A DNA stretch of 64,000 nt from JADHLJ01 sp038116915 (GCA_038116915.1 JAYOEU010000003.1:15379-79378), one strand, 5' to 3'. Positions 1 to 9,707 are shown, counted from the first letter of the stretch. A program made the numbers and translations. The notes: a model not told the origin generated them from the sequence alone.

Positions 1-1
1 G

Positions 2-1228
2 ATCCGCCACGAGGCGGCGACGGAAGAGGATATCGCCACCATGGCGCGGCTGACCGAGGAGGCGCTGAAGGCCGGCGCCTTCGGTTTCACCACCTCCCGA
101 ACCGACCAGCACAAGACCACCACCGGCGACATGGTGCCGGGACGTTATTCCCGGACAGAGGAATTGATCGGGATCGGCCGCGCGCTCGGCAAGGCCGGCA
201 CCGGCGCCTTCGGAATGATCTCGGACTTCGAGGATGAGGCGGCGGAATTCGAGTGGATGACCCGCCTCGGCGCCGAGATCAAAAGGCCGCTCTGGTTCCT
301 CTTGACCGACCGTTCCTATGACCCGCAACGCTGGCGCCGGCTGCTGGCCGGGGCGAAGGCCGCGGGCGCGAGCGGGGCCGATATCACTGCCCAGATCGCA
401 GGCCGTCCGGTGGGGCTGATCCTGGGATTGACGACCTCGCTCACCTCCTTCTCGGTGCGCTCCGGCTTCAAGGCGCTGGAAAGCCTTCCGCTCGCCGAGC
501 GTCTTGCTAAGCTCAGGGATCCCGCGGTCAAGCGCGCCATCCTGGGCGAGGAGGTCTCGGCCAAGCTGCTCGACATCCTGCCGCCGTTGCAGCGCGAGAT
601 CACCACGCGCTGGGACCGCATGTACCCGCTCGGCGATCCACCGAATTACGAGCCGGCACCCGATCAGTCGGTCGCCGCCATCGCCAAGCGCGAGGGCAAG
701 TCACCGGAGGAGTGGGCCTATGACTATCTCGTGGCGGGCGACGGTTCCTCCAAGTTCCTGTTCCCGGTGACCAACTATGTGAGCGGCGATCTGGAACCGG
801 TGCGTGAGATGCTGACCGATCCGCGGACCTTGCTGGGCTTGAGCGATGGCGGCGCACATTGCGGGCTGATCTGCGATGCCAGCGTGCCGAGCTTCATGCT
901 GGCCCATTGGGCGCGCGACCGCTCCCGCGGTGAACGGTTGCCGCTGGAATGGGTGGTGAAGCGTCAGACCAGCGAGACCGCCGATTTCTTCGGCTTCAAG
1001 GACCGGGGCCGGCTGGAGGTTGGAAAGAAGGCGGATCTCAACCTCATTGATTTCGACAATCTGCGTCCGCGCGCGCCGGAAATCGTCAATGACCTGCCGG
1101 CGGGCGGCAAACGCCTCATTCAAAAGGTCGACGGGTATGAGGCGACGATCGTCTCGGGCGTGCCGATCTTCGAGCGCGGCATCGCCACGGGCGCAAGGCC
1201 GGGCAGGCTGGTGCGGGCCGGGCGCTGA
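2..1228 (+). CDS. N-acyl-D-amino-acid deacylase-type amidohydrolase (5' truncated)
   Basis: The reading frame is already open at base 2, so the N-terminus lies outside the window; the ATG at 41 is internal. The visible 409 codons resemble the C-terminal two thirds of D-aminoacylase / N-acyl-D-amino-acid deacylases (amidohydrolase family 3), zinc hydrolases that remove acyl groups from D-amino acids. Supporting motifs are FGFTTSRTDQH, the late LSDGGAHCGL segment (the SDGGAH stretch carries the conserved metal/catalytic Asp and His) and the C-terminal GRLEVGKKADLNLID, where amidohydrolases return to their beta-sandwich domain. The metal-binding HxH motif expected near the N-terminus is upstream of the window. 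An SDR follows after 11 bp and is probably co-transcribed. Exact substrate cannot be told. Confidence 0.85.
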   Translation: MRHEAATEEDIATMARLTEEALKAGAFGFTTSRTDQHKTTTGDMVPGRYSRTEELIGIGRALGKAGTGAFGMISDFEDEAAEFEWMTRLGAEIKRPLWFLLTDRSYDPQRWRRLLAGAKAAGASGADITAQIAGRPVGLILGLTTSLTSFSVRSGFKALESLPLAERLAKLRDPAVKRAILGEEVSAKLLDILPPLQREITTRWDRMYPLGDPPNYEPAPDQSVAAIAKREGKSPEEWAYDYLVAGDGSSKFLFPVTNYVSGDLEPVREMLTDPRTLLGLSDGGAHCGLICDASVPSFMLAHWARDRSRGERLPLEWVVKRQTSETADFFGFKDRGRLEVGKKADLNLIDFDNLRPRAPEIVNDLPAGGKRLIQKVDGYEATIVSGVPIFERGIATGARPGRLVRAGR

Positions 1229-1239
1229 GGCGCGGGCCC

Positions 1240-1986
1240 ATGAAGATCGAGGAGAGAGATCTCGATTTTTCCGCCAAGCGGGTGCTGGTCACCGGCGCGG
1301 CGAGCGGGATAGGCGCCGCCATGGCGCGGACCTTTCATGCCCATGGCGCGTCGATGTTGCTCACGGACCGGGACGAAAGCGGACTCGCGGAGATCGCGGG
1401 CGACCTGCCGGGAAGCCGGAGCATCATCTTCGATCAGGCGGACCCGGCCTCGATCCAGGCGCTGGCGGAGGTGGCGGGGCCGGTTGATGTGCTGCTGAAC
1501 AACGCCGGCGTGCTCTGGTCCGGGCCGTTTGCCGAGATGCCGATGGCCGAGCTCGACCGGGTTTCCACGATCAATTTCATGGGGCCGATGCGGGTCGCGC
1601 ATGCGGTTGGTCTCGGCATGCTCCGACGGGGCACGGGGGTGATCGTCAATACCTCCTCCCAGTTAGCGTTTCACGGCTCGGCCGAGCGCGCGGTCTATGC
1701 AGCCACCAAGGCCGGGATCGCCCAGTTCACCAAGTCGATCGCCGCCGAATGGGCGCCGCGCGGCGTGCGGGTGGTGGCGATCGCGCCGGGGCGCACCCTG
1801 ACCAACCTCAACCGCTACCTGTTGGATGATGATGCAAAACGCGCCGAGGCATTGCGCGGCATTCCGGCGGGGCGCCTTGCGGAGGCTTCGGAAATGGCGC
1901 GGCTCGCCCTGCTGCTCGCGTCGGACGTCCTGGGCTATGTGGTTGGCGAGACGGTGATCTCCGACGGCGGCTATGTCCTGCTCTAG
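1240..1986 (+). CDS. Short-chain dehydrogenase/reductase
   Basis: A 248-residue classical SDR, the usual length. It has the NAD(P)-binding TGAASGIG motif (about residues 18-25), the NNAG motif (about 87-90), a serine in NTSSQLAF and the catalytic YAATK (Y153, K157). These enzymes oxidise or reduce hydroxyl/keto groups on small molecules; the substrate cannot be deduced. The ATG at 1240 lies 11 bp after the amidohydrolase stop, so the two are likely one operon. Its TAG stop shares the four bases CTAG with the stop of the convergent dehydratase gene on the other strand. Confidence 0.88.
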   Translation: MKIEERDLDFSAKRVLVTGAASGIGAAMARTFHAHGASMLLTDRDESGLAEIAGDLPGSRSIIFDQADPASIQALAEVAGPVDVLLNNAGVLWSGPFAEMPMAELDRVSTINFMGPMRVAHAVGLGMLRRGTGVIVNTSSQLAFHGSAERAVYAATKAGIAQFTKSIAAEWAPRGVRVVAIAPGRTLTNLNRYLLDDDAKRAEALRGIPAGRLAEASEMARLALLLASDVLGYVVGETVISDGGYVLL

Positions 1987-3875
1987 CCCGCCGGTGGCTT
2001 GAACTCCGGAACCAGAGCCTGCAGGGCCCGCATGGTGGCCTCGGTATTCCGCTCGCGCGCCTGTTTTTCGAGATCATCGAATGCCCCGCGCAGCTCGGCG
2101 AGCCCGATGGTCCGGGGCGTCGCACGGCTGACCAGGGGAATGTCGGTTTCCAGCAAGACCTCATCGGCGTGGAACAGAGCCTCATGCAGCTTCTCGCCGG
2201 GACGCGGGCCGGTGAAGACGATCCCGATATCCGCATCGGGGGTGAGGCCGGACAGGCGGATCATCTGGCGCGCGAGATCGAGGATGCGTACCGGCTCGCC
2301 CATATCGAGCACGCAGATCCCGCCGGCATTCAGCCGGCCGCCCATGGCGGCGGATTGCAGCACCAGCGACACCGCCTCGCGCACGGTCATGAAATAGCGG
2401 GTCATGTCGGGATGGGTAACGGTGACCGGTCCGCCATTGGCGATCTGCCGCTGAAACAACGGGATGACGGAACCGGTGGAGCCGAGGACATTGCCGAAAC
2501 GCACGGCGATGAACCGTGTTGTCCCCGTCGTATGGCCTTCGACATCCAGCGCCTGGCAGTAGGCCTCGGCAAGTCGTTTGGTCGCGCCCATGACGTTGGA
2601 GGGATCGACGGCCTTGTCGGTGGAAATCAGCACCATGGTCCCGACGCCGGCGCGGGCCGAGGCCTCGGCGACATTGCGGGTCCCGATCGCGTTGGTGAGG
2701 ATGCCGTCCAGCGGGTTGGCCTCGACCAGGGGTACATGTTTCAAGGCGGCGGCGTGCAATACGAGGTCCGGTGGGACCTCATCAAATAGCTGATCCACGC
2801 GGCGGCGGTCCCTGACATCCGCGAGGATCGCGCGGCGCGAGAGGTCCGGATGCCGTTCGGCGATTTCAAGGTCGCTCTGATAGAGTAGAAATTCAGAGGC
2901 GTCGAGCAGCGCGAGTTCCGCCGGTTCGAGCCCCGCGACCTGGCGCGCGAGCTCGCCGCCGATGGTGCCGCCGGCGCCGGTGATCAGTACCTTCTTGCCG
3001 GTGATCAGGGCGCGAACCGGCGTAATGTCCAGAACCGCCTGGCTCCGGCCCAGGACGTCCTCGACATCGATCGGGCGGGGCTGAAGAGTGGTGGAACCGT
3101 CCTCCGGCTTGTCGAAAGCGGTAAGGCGGGGCATCCGGGCAAGCGGCAGTCCGAGCGCGTCGGCAACCTCCGAAATCTCCCGGACCACCGAGCCGTCTAT
3201 TTCCCGGCGGGTGATCACGATCCTTTGCGGCGCGAGATTGCGTTGGCGGAGGGTTACGACCGCCTGCTCCAAGGCTTGCAGATCGCCAAGGACCGGGACC
3301 CCGCGAATGTTGCGGCCGACCCGCCCGCCACGGTCATCGATGATCCCGACGGCGCGGTAGGGGGCCTCGCGGCCCCTGGACATCTCGCGGATGAACAGAT
3401 CGGTTCCGTCGCCGGCGCCGATCAGCAGCACCGGAATGCGGGCATGAGCATTGCGCTCCAGCAGGGAGGCAAGCTCGCCGTCCTTCAGAAAGCGATAGAG
3501 GAATCTCGGCCCGGCCAGCAAACCGGTCAGCACGATGATCTCGATCAGCAGAAAGGAACGCGGGAAGTCCGCCAGGCGGTTGTAGACGAACTGGCAGGCG
3601 ACGAAGAGCACGACGGTCAGCACCACCGCCTGGAGGATCCGGCCGAGATCACCGATCGAGGCATAACGCCAGATCGTGCGGTGCAGGCGCATCCACAGAA
3701 ACACCGCGGCCGCGACGAGGGTGAATATGGCGAGGCCGTGCAGCACCACATCGCGCGGCCAGACAAGCAATTCGCCGCCGAGCCGGAGATAGAGCGCGAG
3801 CAGGAAGGAGGCCGCCGCCATCGCAACGTCATGCAGATAGCTCAGCGCCACGCGGTTGAAACCATGCATTGTCAC
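1983..3875 (-). CDS. Membrane-bound nucleoside-diphosphate-sugar 4,6-dehydratase (PglF/WbpM/CapD-like)
   Basis: The 630-residue protein has the two-part build of the large PglF/WbpM/FlaA1 dehydratases. Four or so hydrophobic N-terminal helices (roughly residues 10-130) are followed by a first Rossmann-like segment (VLLIGAGDG near 150) and then the catalytic extended SDR beginning at LITGAGGTIGGELA (near 295). The active site is of the unusual type: STDKAV followed by NVMGATKR, in which Met replaces the normal SDR Tyr of YxxxK, as in the family. Such enzymes convert UDP-GlcNAc-type sugars to 4-keto-6-deoxy sugars for O-antigen, capsule or glycan synthesis. It lies downstream of an epimerase and a lipid-carrier sugar transferase on the same strand. 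A weak 5-bp hairpin (3905-3919) sits in the 67-bp gap before it. Confidence 0.9.
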   Translation of the reverse strand: MTMHGFNRVALSYLHDVAMAAASFLLALYLRLGGELLVWPRDVVLHGLAIFTLVAAAVFLWMRLHRTIWRYASIGDLGRILQAVVLTVVLFVACQFVYNRLADFPRSFLLIEIIVLTGLLAGPRFLYRFLKDGELASLLERNAHARIPVLLIGAGDGTDLFIREMSRGREAPYRAVGIIDDRGGRVGRNIRGVPVLGDLQALEQAVVTLRQRNLAPQRIVITRREIDGSVVREISEVADALGLPLARMPRLTAFDKPEDGSTTLQPRPIDVEDVLGRSQAVLDITPVRALITGKKVLITGAGGTIGGELARQVAGLEPAELALLDASEFLLYQSDLEIAERHPDLSRRAILADVRDRRRVDQLFDEVPPDLVLHAAALKHVPLVEANPLDGILTNAIGTRNVAEASARAGVGTMVLISTDKAVDPSNVMGATKRLAEAYCQALDVEGHTTGTTRFIAVRFGNVLGSTGSVIPLFQRQIANGGPVTVTHPDMTRYFMTVREAVSLVLQSAAMGGRLNAGGICVLDMGEPVRILDLARQMIRLSGLTPDADIGIVFTGPRPGEKLHEALFHADEVLLETDIPLVSRATPRTIGLAELRGAFDDLEKQARERNTEATMRALQALVPEFKPPAG

Positions 3876-3942
3876 GAAAAGCGCTCTCCGGCCTCGCCGC
3901 GTGTTGGACCCGGTGTCCAGGATAGCACAAGCGATCGCCGTA

Positions 3943-4887
3943 TCATGGTTCGCTCCGTTCCGGCGCCAGAGCTTTTTTCAGACCCTCGGCCAGGGTCAGA
4001 GCCGGCTCCCATCCGAGAGCGTCGCTGATACCGTGTCCGTCTATTTCCAAGGACCCGTAGAGCCGTCTTGCGATCCCCGGGGCAACCAGCGTCACGATCG
4101 AGCGGATCATCCCGAAGGGATCCGGCGCGAGAGCCGGGGACCTGCCCAGGGCCGTCAGGATGGCCCGGCACAGCGCGCTGGTGCCCACCGGTTCCCCGTC
4201 ATGCAGAAGGAACAGCCGGTTGCGCCCGGTATCGTCCTCCAAACACCGGACCAGTGCCGAAGCCAAGTTCTCCACATGAATGAAGGAGCGCCGGTTTTCG
4301 ATCCCTGCCAATGGGAGCAGCCATCCCGGCATGATGCGAAGGAGTTTCACCAGAAAACGGAAGTTTCCCATGCCGCCGTCGCCGTAGACGGCGGCCGGTC
4401 GGACGATGGTGATCGGCAATCCCAGTTCCGCTGATAGTGCCCTCAGGGCGAGTTCGGTCTCGAGCTTTGCGGCTCCGTAGGTGGAGTCCGGCTTCGGCAC
4501 CGACGTCGCGTCGAACGGGCCGTCCGTCGTTATTTCGCCGTTGACCTTGACCGAGCTTACGAAGACCAGCCGCCGCATGCCGGCGGCGGCCGCCGAGCGG
4601 GCAAGCGCCGGGACCCCCGCGGTTGCACCCTGTTTTGCCGATGCATGCTGTGCGCTCTCTGTATGTGGCGGCGGGACCAGATGCAGGACCGCGTCGGTAT
4701 CCGCGATGAGCGTGTCCCAATCCGGTTCGGCCCACGCATCCTCCACATGGCGCAGCGCCGCGACATCGGGAAGCCGGGTGATCGCGCGGCGGCGGACAAT
4801 GCCAACGACCTCGTGTCCGGCGGCGGACAGCGCCCGGTTGACGTGACGCGCGATGAACCCGTTGGCTCCGATCACGGCGACGCGCAC
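3943..4887 (-). CDS. NAD-dependent sugar epimerase/dehydratase
   Basis: A 314-residue extended-type SDR of nucleotide-sugar metabolism. It begins VRVAVIGANGFIARHV (GxxGFIxxH dinucleotide motif) and carries the catalytic pair in STYGAAKLE (YxxxK). The reading frame runs far upstream, but that part overlaps the sugar-transferase gene in another frame. The real start is the GTG at 4887, whose G is the last base of the upstream TAG stop (TAGTG), which implies translational coupling. It probably acts on the UDP-sugar handled by the adjacent sugar transferase and PglF-like dehydratase, for instance making UDP-QuiNAc/FucNAc-type donors. This substrate is inferred from context. Confidence 0.85.
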   Translation of the reverse strand: MRVAVIGANGFIARHVNRALSAAGHEVVGIVRRRAITRLPDVAALRHVEDAWAEPDWDTLIADTDAVLHLVPPPHTESAQHASAKQGATAGVPALARSAAAAGMRRLVFVSSVKVNGEITTDGPFDATSVPKPDSTYGAAKLETELALRALSAELGLPITIVRPAAVYGDGGMGNFRFLVKLLRIMPGWLLPLAGIENRRSFIHVENLASALVRCLEDDTGRNRLFLLHDGEPVGTSALCRAILTALGRSPALAPDPFGMIRSIVTLVAPGIARRLYGSLEIDGHGISDALGWEPALTLAEGLKKALAPERSEP

Positions 4888-5963
4888 TACTTCGCTCCCG
4901 GTTGTTCGGCGCGGTTGCCCCAGCCCCAGCCCGCCGCCATCCAACGCAACAGGATCGCCACGATCAGAGCGGCGAGCGCACTCCCCCATGCCGGACGCTC
5001 GGGCGCGAGAAACCAGGCGGTAAGCATCAGGGCCGCATTGGCGACAATCACCGATCCGCAGATCGCGGCGTGTCCGATCCCCCGGATCGCCGCCTGCTGA
5101 TAGAAATGCTGGCGATGCGCCTGGAATATGTTTTCCCCACGCGACAGACGCCGCGCGAGAGTGATGGACGCGTCGGCCAGGTAGTAGGCCGGCAGAACCA
5201 AACAGGCCGCGACGGCGGAGCCGTGCTCGCCGGTTCCCGCGCCCGCGTTGATCAGCAGCCAGCCGAGCAGATATCCCATCGGGATACTGCCGACATCCCC
5301 CATGAAAATGCTCGCGGGACGCCAATTCCAGACCAGGAATCCAAGAGCCGCCGCCGTCAGCGCCAGCGCCGGATCGATCAGCCTCGCTTCGCTTGCTCCG
5401 AGCGCCGCAAGGCCGGCCACACCGACGCCGATGGCACAGATCTCGACCCCGGTAATGCCGTCGATCCCGTCCATGAAATTGAACAGGTTGATGAACCAAA
5501 GCCACAGAAAGCCCGTCGCCGCGAGGTCCAGCGCCGCCGGGAATACCGCGTGAAACAACCCGCCCTGATCCGATATCAGCCAAAGGCCAGGCGCCACGGC
5601 CGCGACCTGCGCAAGCAGACGCGGAACAGCGCCCAAGCCGCGCAGATCATCGATGAAGCAGACCGCTCCCAGCAGGATGGCGGCTGCCAGAATAACGACG
5701 TCGGGCAGCCCGAGTTTTCCCGCAAGCGCGGCGCCGGTCAGCCAGGCGGCTCCGGCGGCGCCGACAATGGCAATTCCGCCTCCCCTGGGTGTCGGAACCT
5801 CATGGCTGCTCCGCTCGTTCGGCCGGTCGAGAATCTGCCGTTTCAACAGGTGCCGGATCAGAAAATATGTGCCTGCAATGGAGATGATGAAACCAACGAA
5901 CGCCACCAATACGTAGCGGACGGGCTCAATGATGCTCGGATCCTCGGTCATGGCTGACGGCAC
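4887..5963 (-). CDS. Undecaprenyl-phosphate sugar-1-phosphate transferase (WecA/WbpL/MraY-like, GT4)
   Basis: A polytopic protein of 354-358 residues with about ten hydrophobic segments. It has the family signatures in order: DDLRGLG (catalytic DD), NLFNFMDGIDG, FMGDVGS and the cytoplasmic-loop HRQH (HRxH). These enzymes transfer a sugar-1-phosphate from UDP-HexNAc to undecaprenyl phosphate, the first membrane step of O-antigen or capsule synthesis. The start is ambiguous: GTG at 5963 or ATG at 5951, neither with a strong ribosome site. It is translationally coupled to the downstream epimerase, and the PglF-like dehydratase follows, a grouping typical of WbpL/WbpM/WbpK-like loci. Confidence 0.92.
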   Translation of the reverse strand: MPSAMTEDPSIIEPVRYVLVAFVGFIISIAGTYFLIRHLLKRQILDRPNERSSHEVPTPRGGGIAIVGAAGAAWLTGAALAGKLGLPDVVILAAAILLGAVCFIDDLRGLGAVPRLLAQVAAVAPGLWLISDQGGLFHAVFPAALDLAATGFLWLWFINLFNFMDGIDGITGVEICAIGVGVAGLAALGASEARLIDPALALTAAALGFLVWNWRPASIFMGDVGSIPMGYLLGWLLINAGAGTGEHGSAVAACLVLPAYYLADASITLARRLSRGENIFQAHRQHFYQQAAIRGIGHAAICGSVIVANAALMLTAWFLAPERPAWGSALAALIVAILLRWMAAGWGWGNRAEQPGAK

Positions 5964-6047
5964 AATCGTTGACGGGAGCGGCTGTTCTCTGCTGTCGCCA
6001 TGGGCGTGCCTTTCAAGGGGCGGAGCACCTGGGCCCCGACGCGCCTT

Positions 6048-7682
6048 TTACTCCTTTGTACCGCTCCGAACGTCCTCGCGGCGGAGCGCCCATCTTATCG
6101 TGATTTCACCGGTGTCGCGAACCCGCTCAAGCGGGGTGGAGATCACAATCTGCTCACAGCGTTGCCGTTCGTCGGTTCCGAAATAGACGCTTTCGTTGAT
6201 GTCGAGCCCGCTGTCGGTGCGCATCCGCCACCCGCCGCCGCTCGGCGGGCGCAGCAGCGCCGACGCACCGCGCTGGATCACCGATGCGCGCACCCGCGGA
6301 TGCAGATGAAAACGCAGGGTCGCGACCTTCGGAACATCGCCCGGGTCTCCGGTGTAGATGAGCTTGTCCTCGCCGCGAAGATCGTCGCCGGACGCGGACA
6401 GATACAGACGGCGGCGGTGCAGCAGGCCAAATTTTTTCAGGTACCCGTCGTGAGCGGCCTCGACCATGCTCGCTCCGTCGGCCTGCTGGCGGTCCACGGA
6501 GACGGTGATGCGTTTTCCGTCGCCGGACAGGTCGACCGCGTTGTGATCGTCGATCATCAGCATCGAATGTGCCGCCGACGCCCTGAGCGGCCCGCGCCAG
6601 CGCGGATCCGCGTTGCTGGTACCACAATTGACGATGAGACGCTGTTTGCCCACGCTCAGCTCAAACGCCAACGGGCTTGCATGGGCGCATCCTTCGATAG
6701 GGCTGGGGGCGCCGGTATCCATGATCAGGCAGGACCGGCCCCCGGTCAGGCGCTGAAACCCGGTATCGGGTGCTTCCGCCGCCGTTTTGAACCGTGATTC
6801 GGAACGCGCGATGAGCGATTCCAGCAGAGCCGACCGATTCTCCGTTGCCTGATGGAAAAGCGCCAGCCTGCCGTCGCCGTGCCTCCAGAGCCGCAGCATC
6901 GCCGTCATTCGGTCGATCGCCTCGTCGAGATCCGCTGGGGATGCGCGGCCCGCCGCGCGGAAGGCGGTCCGGATATCGATCAGCGCCATCAGGGCTTCGC
7001 AATGGCGCGCCGGAGAGCGGGACACCTGTCCGCCATCGGGATTGATCTGGGCCGCGATCTCGCTTTTCAGCAGCCGCTCCGCGACTTCCAGGCCGGCGGC
7101 CCCCCGGCCCAGGGCCACCGTGGCGAATGTCAGCCCGTTGATGGCCTGAAGCCGCCGGACGCCGGGTGGCGCCGCCGTCAAATCCCGCTCAAGATGTCCG
7201 GCTTGGCGCGAAAGGCTCGAGAGAACGCGGTCGCGAAACGCATCCTCGGCCGATTCACAGAACAGATCATAGGTTCCGAGCCATAGCGCGATCCGATTGC
7301 CGAGAACGTCCGGACGCCAGGTCAGGGGGTGCCACTGGTCGTTGCGCCCGATCCAGCCCGCGACCAGATTGCGTGCGGTGTTTCGCGCGGCCTCGCCGCC
7401 GAGATCCCTGAGGTCCCGGAGCCAGGAAAACCCATGCAGATAGGCCGCATGGGCCTCCGCCTGCGGAAGTGCCGCCCAAGCCGTATCGGCATTCGCGATG
7501 ACCACGTCCGAGGACACGAAGCGCCCGTCAACGATGGCGCGGCCCCGGTCGGCATCGCCGGGCCAGGCGTCGGTGGTTGAAACCGCGATCTCGGACCGCC
7601 GGTTCCGGTTCAGCAGCCAGCGCGAGACCGGCGAGCGGAAATACAGTTCACGGAACGTCCGCAACGGTCCGCGATCCGTCAT
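6048..7682 (-). CDS. Heparinase II/III-family protein
   Basis: A 544-residue protein starting at ATG 7682 (MTDRGPLRTF), two bases after the rpe stop; the longer open frame upstream is only the shadow of rpe. It has the (alpha/alpha)-barrel style helical N-terminal half and a beta-rich C-terminal half with AAHSMLMIDDHNAVDL, corresponding to the conserved His/Asn region of heparinase II/III-like polysaccharide lyases. No signal peptide is visible, as is common for alphaproteobacterial homologues encoded between rpe and purH. Placement directly upstream of surface polysaccharide genes suggests a role in glycan turnover, but substrate and activity are unknown. Confidence 0.85.
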   Translation of the reverse strand: MTDRGPLRTFRELYFRSPVSRWLLNRNRRSEIAVSTTDAWPGDADRGRAIVDGRFVSSDVVIANADTAWAALPQAEAHAAYLHGFSWLRDLRDLGGEAARNTARNLVAGWIGRNDQWHPLTWRPDVLGNRIALWLGTYDLFCESAEDAFRDRVLSSLSRQAGHLERDLTAAPPGVRRLQAINGLTFATVALGRGAAGLEVAERLLKSEIAAQINPDGGQVSRSPARHCEALMALIDIRTAFRAAGRASPADLDEAIDRMTAMLRLWRHGDGRLALFHQATENRSALLESLIARSESRFKTAAEAPDTGFQRLTGGRSCLIMDTGAPSPIEGCAHASPLAFELSVGKQRLIVNCGTSNADPRWRGPLRASAAHSMLMIDDHNAVDLSGDGKRITVSVDRQQADGASMVEAAHDGYLKKFGLLHRRRLYLSASGDDLRGEDKLIYTGDPGDVPKVATLRFHLHPRVRASVIQRGASALLRPPSGGGWRMRTDSGLDINESVYFGTDERQRCEQIVISTPLERVRDTGEITIRWALRREDVRSGTKE

Positions 7683-7684
7683 GT

Positions 7685-8347
7685 TCAGGGGCGCCTCAGA
7701 TGCGCGATGTTTTCCGCGTAGGATTTGCCGGCCCCCGCGAAGACCGCGGTGCCCGCGACCAGCACGTCGGCGCCCGCGTCGATAGCCAGACGGGCGGTTT
7801 CCGGTTTCACTCCGCCGTCGACCGAAAGGTCGATGGCCCGGCCGGTTGCATCGATACGTTGGCGAACAGCGGCGATCTTGGCGCATTGGCTGGCGATGAA
7901 GGCCTGACCGCCGAAGCCGGGATTGACCGTCATCACCAGAACGAGGTCCAGCAGATCCAGCAGATTGTCCAATACATCGACCGGGGTGCCGGGATTGAGC
8001 GCCACGCCGGCCTTGACGCCGGCTTTGCGGATCTGCTGCAGAGTGCTGTGCACATGGGCCCCGGCTTCCGGGTGGACGGTGATGATGTCGGCGCCGGCGT
8101 CAACGAAGTTTCCGATATAAGGGTCGACCGGACCGATCATCAGATGGACATCGAACGGCAGGGTGCTGTGCGGCCGCATCGCCTTGATAACGTCGGGGCC
8201 GAAGGACAGGTTCGGCACGAAATGGCCGTCCATGACATCGAGATGGATGTAATCCGCGCCGGCCTCAGTCACCGCGCGAATCTCGGCGCCCAGCGACGCG
8301 AAATCGGCGGCGAGCATGGAGGGCGAAATACGAATTGGCTGTTGCAT
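7685..8347 (-). CDS. rpe: Ribulose-phosphate 3-epimerase
   Basis: A 220-residue TIM-barrel enzyme of the usual length that interconverts ribulose-5-phosphate and xylulose-5-phosphate in the cytoplasm (pentose phosphate pathway, Calvin cycle). Diagnostic segments are ISPSMLAADFA at the N-terminus, IHLDVMDGHFVPNLSFG (metal ligands and catalytic Asp), MTVNPGFGGQ and the second catalytic Asp in LSVDGGVK. It starts at ATG 8347, 64 bp after rsmB, and is almost contiguous with the downstream heparinase-like gene. Confidence 0.97.
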   Translation of the reverse strand: MQQPIRISPSMLAADFASLGAEIRAVTEAGADYIHLDVMDGHFVPNLSFGPDVIKAMRPHSTLPFDVHLMIGPVDPYIGNFVDAGADIITVHPEAGAHVHSTLQQIRKAGVKAGVALNPGTPVDVLDNLLDLLDLVLVMTVNPGFGGQAFIASQCAKIAAVRQRIDATGRAIDLSVDGGVKPETARLAIDAGADVLVAGTAVFAGAGKSYAENIAHLRRP

Positions 8348-8411
8348 GACGATTGCAGGTATCAGGTTGCGCCCGGCCCCGCAAGCACGGGGTTGGCAAT
8401 TCGGCGAGCGG

Positions 8412-9707
8412 TCACCGGCGGATCAGACGCGAGGCGAAAAATCCGTCGAGTCCCCCGCGTTCGGACAGATGAAACGGGAAGCTCCGAAGATCGCCCGCGT
8501 CAGTAACGCAGGCGCCTAGGCCCGGCAGTTCCTTGGCCTGGATCGGCGAGCGCTCAACCGACGCGTTCGATTCCAGGAAAGCCTCGATCCGGCGCTCACC
8601 CTCTTCGGGCTGCAGCGAGCAGGTACAAAAGACCAATACGCCTGCGGGCTTCACCATCTCGACCGCACTCGCCAGCAGCCGGTCCTGAAGTGCCGTCAGC
8701 GTCGGCAGATCCTCCGGTCCCTTGGAATGCAGGATGTCGGGATGGCGCCGGATCGTACCCGTCGACGTGCAGGGCGGATCGAGAAGCACGGCGTCATAGG
8801 GCGCGCTGGGCCGCCAGGTGGTCGCATCCTCGACCAGGGTCTCGGCCTCAAGATGCAGTCGGGCAAGGTTGCGGCGCAGCCGGCCGAGACGAGGCTCCGA
8901 GCGATCGACAGCCGTCACATGCGCGCCGGCCGCCACGAGCTGCGCGGTCTTGCCGCCGGGAGCGGCACAGAGATCAAGCACGCGCTTGCCCTTGACGTCG
9001 CCGAGCAGACGCGCGGGCAGCGCGGCGGCGGCGTCCTGGACCCACCAAGCGCCCTCCGCGAACCCCGTCATCGCATCGATCGGACCGTCGAAGGCACGGC
9101 GCAGCGTGCCCGTCGGCATCACCGTCGCTCCGAGCCTGCGGGCCCATCCCTCGGGATCGGATTTCACCGAAAGATCAAGCGTCGGCTCCCGCAGGCAGGC
9201 CGATGCAATGCGTTCGGCAATGTCGGCGCCGAATCCCTCCGACCAGGTGGCGAGCATCCAATCCGGAATATTGCGGGTCTCCGGAACCGCGGCGAGCATT
9301 GTCTTGCCTTCGCGCGAGAGCCGCCGCAGCACGGCGTTGGTCAGGCCCTTGAACTTGGCGAGCTTGCGGGTTTCAACCAGGGTCACCGCGCTGTCGACGC
9401 TGGCATGCGCGGCAACGCCGAGAAACAGCATCTCGGCGACCGCCATGCGCAGGATGTCGCGCACCGCCTCGCCGGCCTTGGGGAGCGGCTTTTCCAGGCA
9501 CGTGTCGATCAGGACGTCGATCTGGCCCAGGCGCCGCAGCGTCGTCGCCGAAATCAGACGCGCGAACCCCTTGTCCCGCGCCGGCAGGCGTCGGAAACCG
9601 TCGTGAATCGCCATCGCATCGTCGAAGGACTTGCGCCTGGCGAGAACCGAGCGCAGCAGGTCGAAGGCGACGCTGCGGGCGGCGGATACATCGCTCGAAG
9701 AACTCAT
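8412..9707 (-). CDS. rsmB: 16S rRNA (cytosine-5) methyltransferase, RsmB/Sun-like
   Basis: The N-terminal half is a NusB-like RNA-binding domain (about residues 10-140) and the C-terminal half a SAM-dependent m5C methyltransferase. Motifs are LDLCAAPGGKTAQL (SAM), LLDPPCTSTG (PC motif) and FCTCSLQPEEGE (TCS catalytic cysteine). RsmB methylates C967 of 16S rRNA. The ATG at 9707 (MSSSSDVSAA, 431 residues) is preferred over the upstream ATG at 9743, whose extra residues are low-complexity Pro/Arg. The pair rsmB-rpe-heparinase on one strand is a common alphaproteobacterial arrangement. It is divergent from the DUF1674 gene. Confidence 0.93.
   Translation of the reverse strand: MSSSSDVSAARSVAFDLLRSVLARRKSFDDAMAIHDGFRRLPARDKGFARLISATTLRRLGQIDVLIDTCLEKPLPKAGEAVRDILRMAVAEMLFLGVAAHASVDSAVTLVETRKLAKFKGLTNAVLRRLSREGKTMLAAVPETRNIPDWMLATWSEGFGADIAERIASACLREPTLDLSVKSDPEGWARRLGATVMPTGTLRRAFDGPIDAMTGFAEGAWWVQDAAAALPARLLGDVKGKRVLDLCAAPGGKTAQLVAAGAHVTAVDRSEPRLGRLRRNLARLHLEAETLVEDATTWRPSAPYDAVLLDPPCTSTGTIRRHPDILHSKGPEDLPTLTALQDRLLASAVEMVKPAGVLVFCTCSLQPEEGERRIEAFLESNASVERSPIQAKELPGLGACVTDAGDLRSFPFHLSERGGLDGFFASRLIRR

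Noticed and set aside
4888..5583. N-terminal extension of the epimerase frame (546 residues)
   Set aside because: It overlaps the sugar-transferase gene in another frame; the GTG at 4887 with TAGTG coupling is the true start.
7683..7886. N-terminal extension of the heparinase-like frame
   Set aside because: It overlaps rpe; the ATG at 7682 fits the family start.
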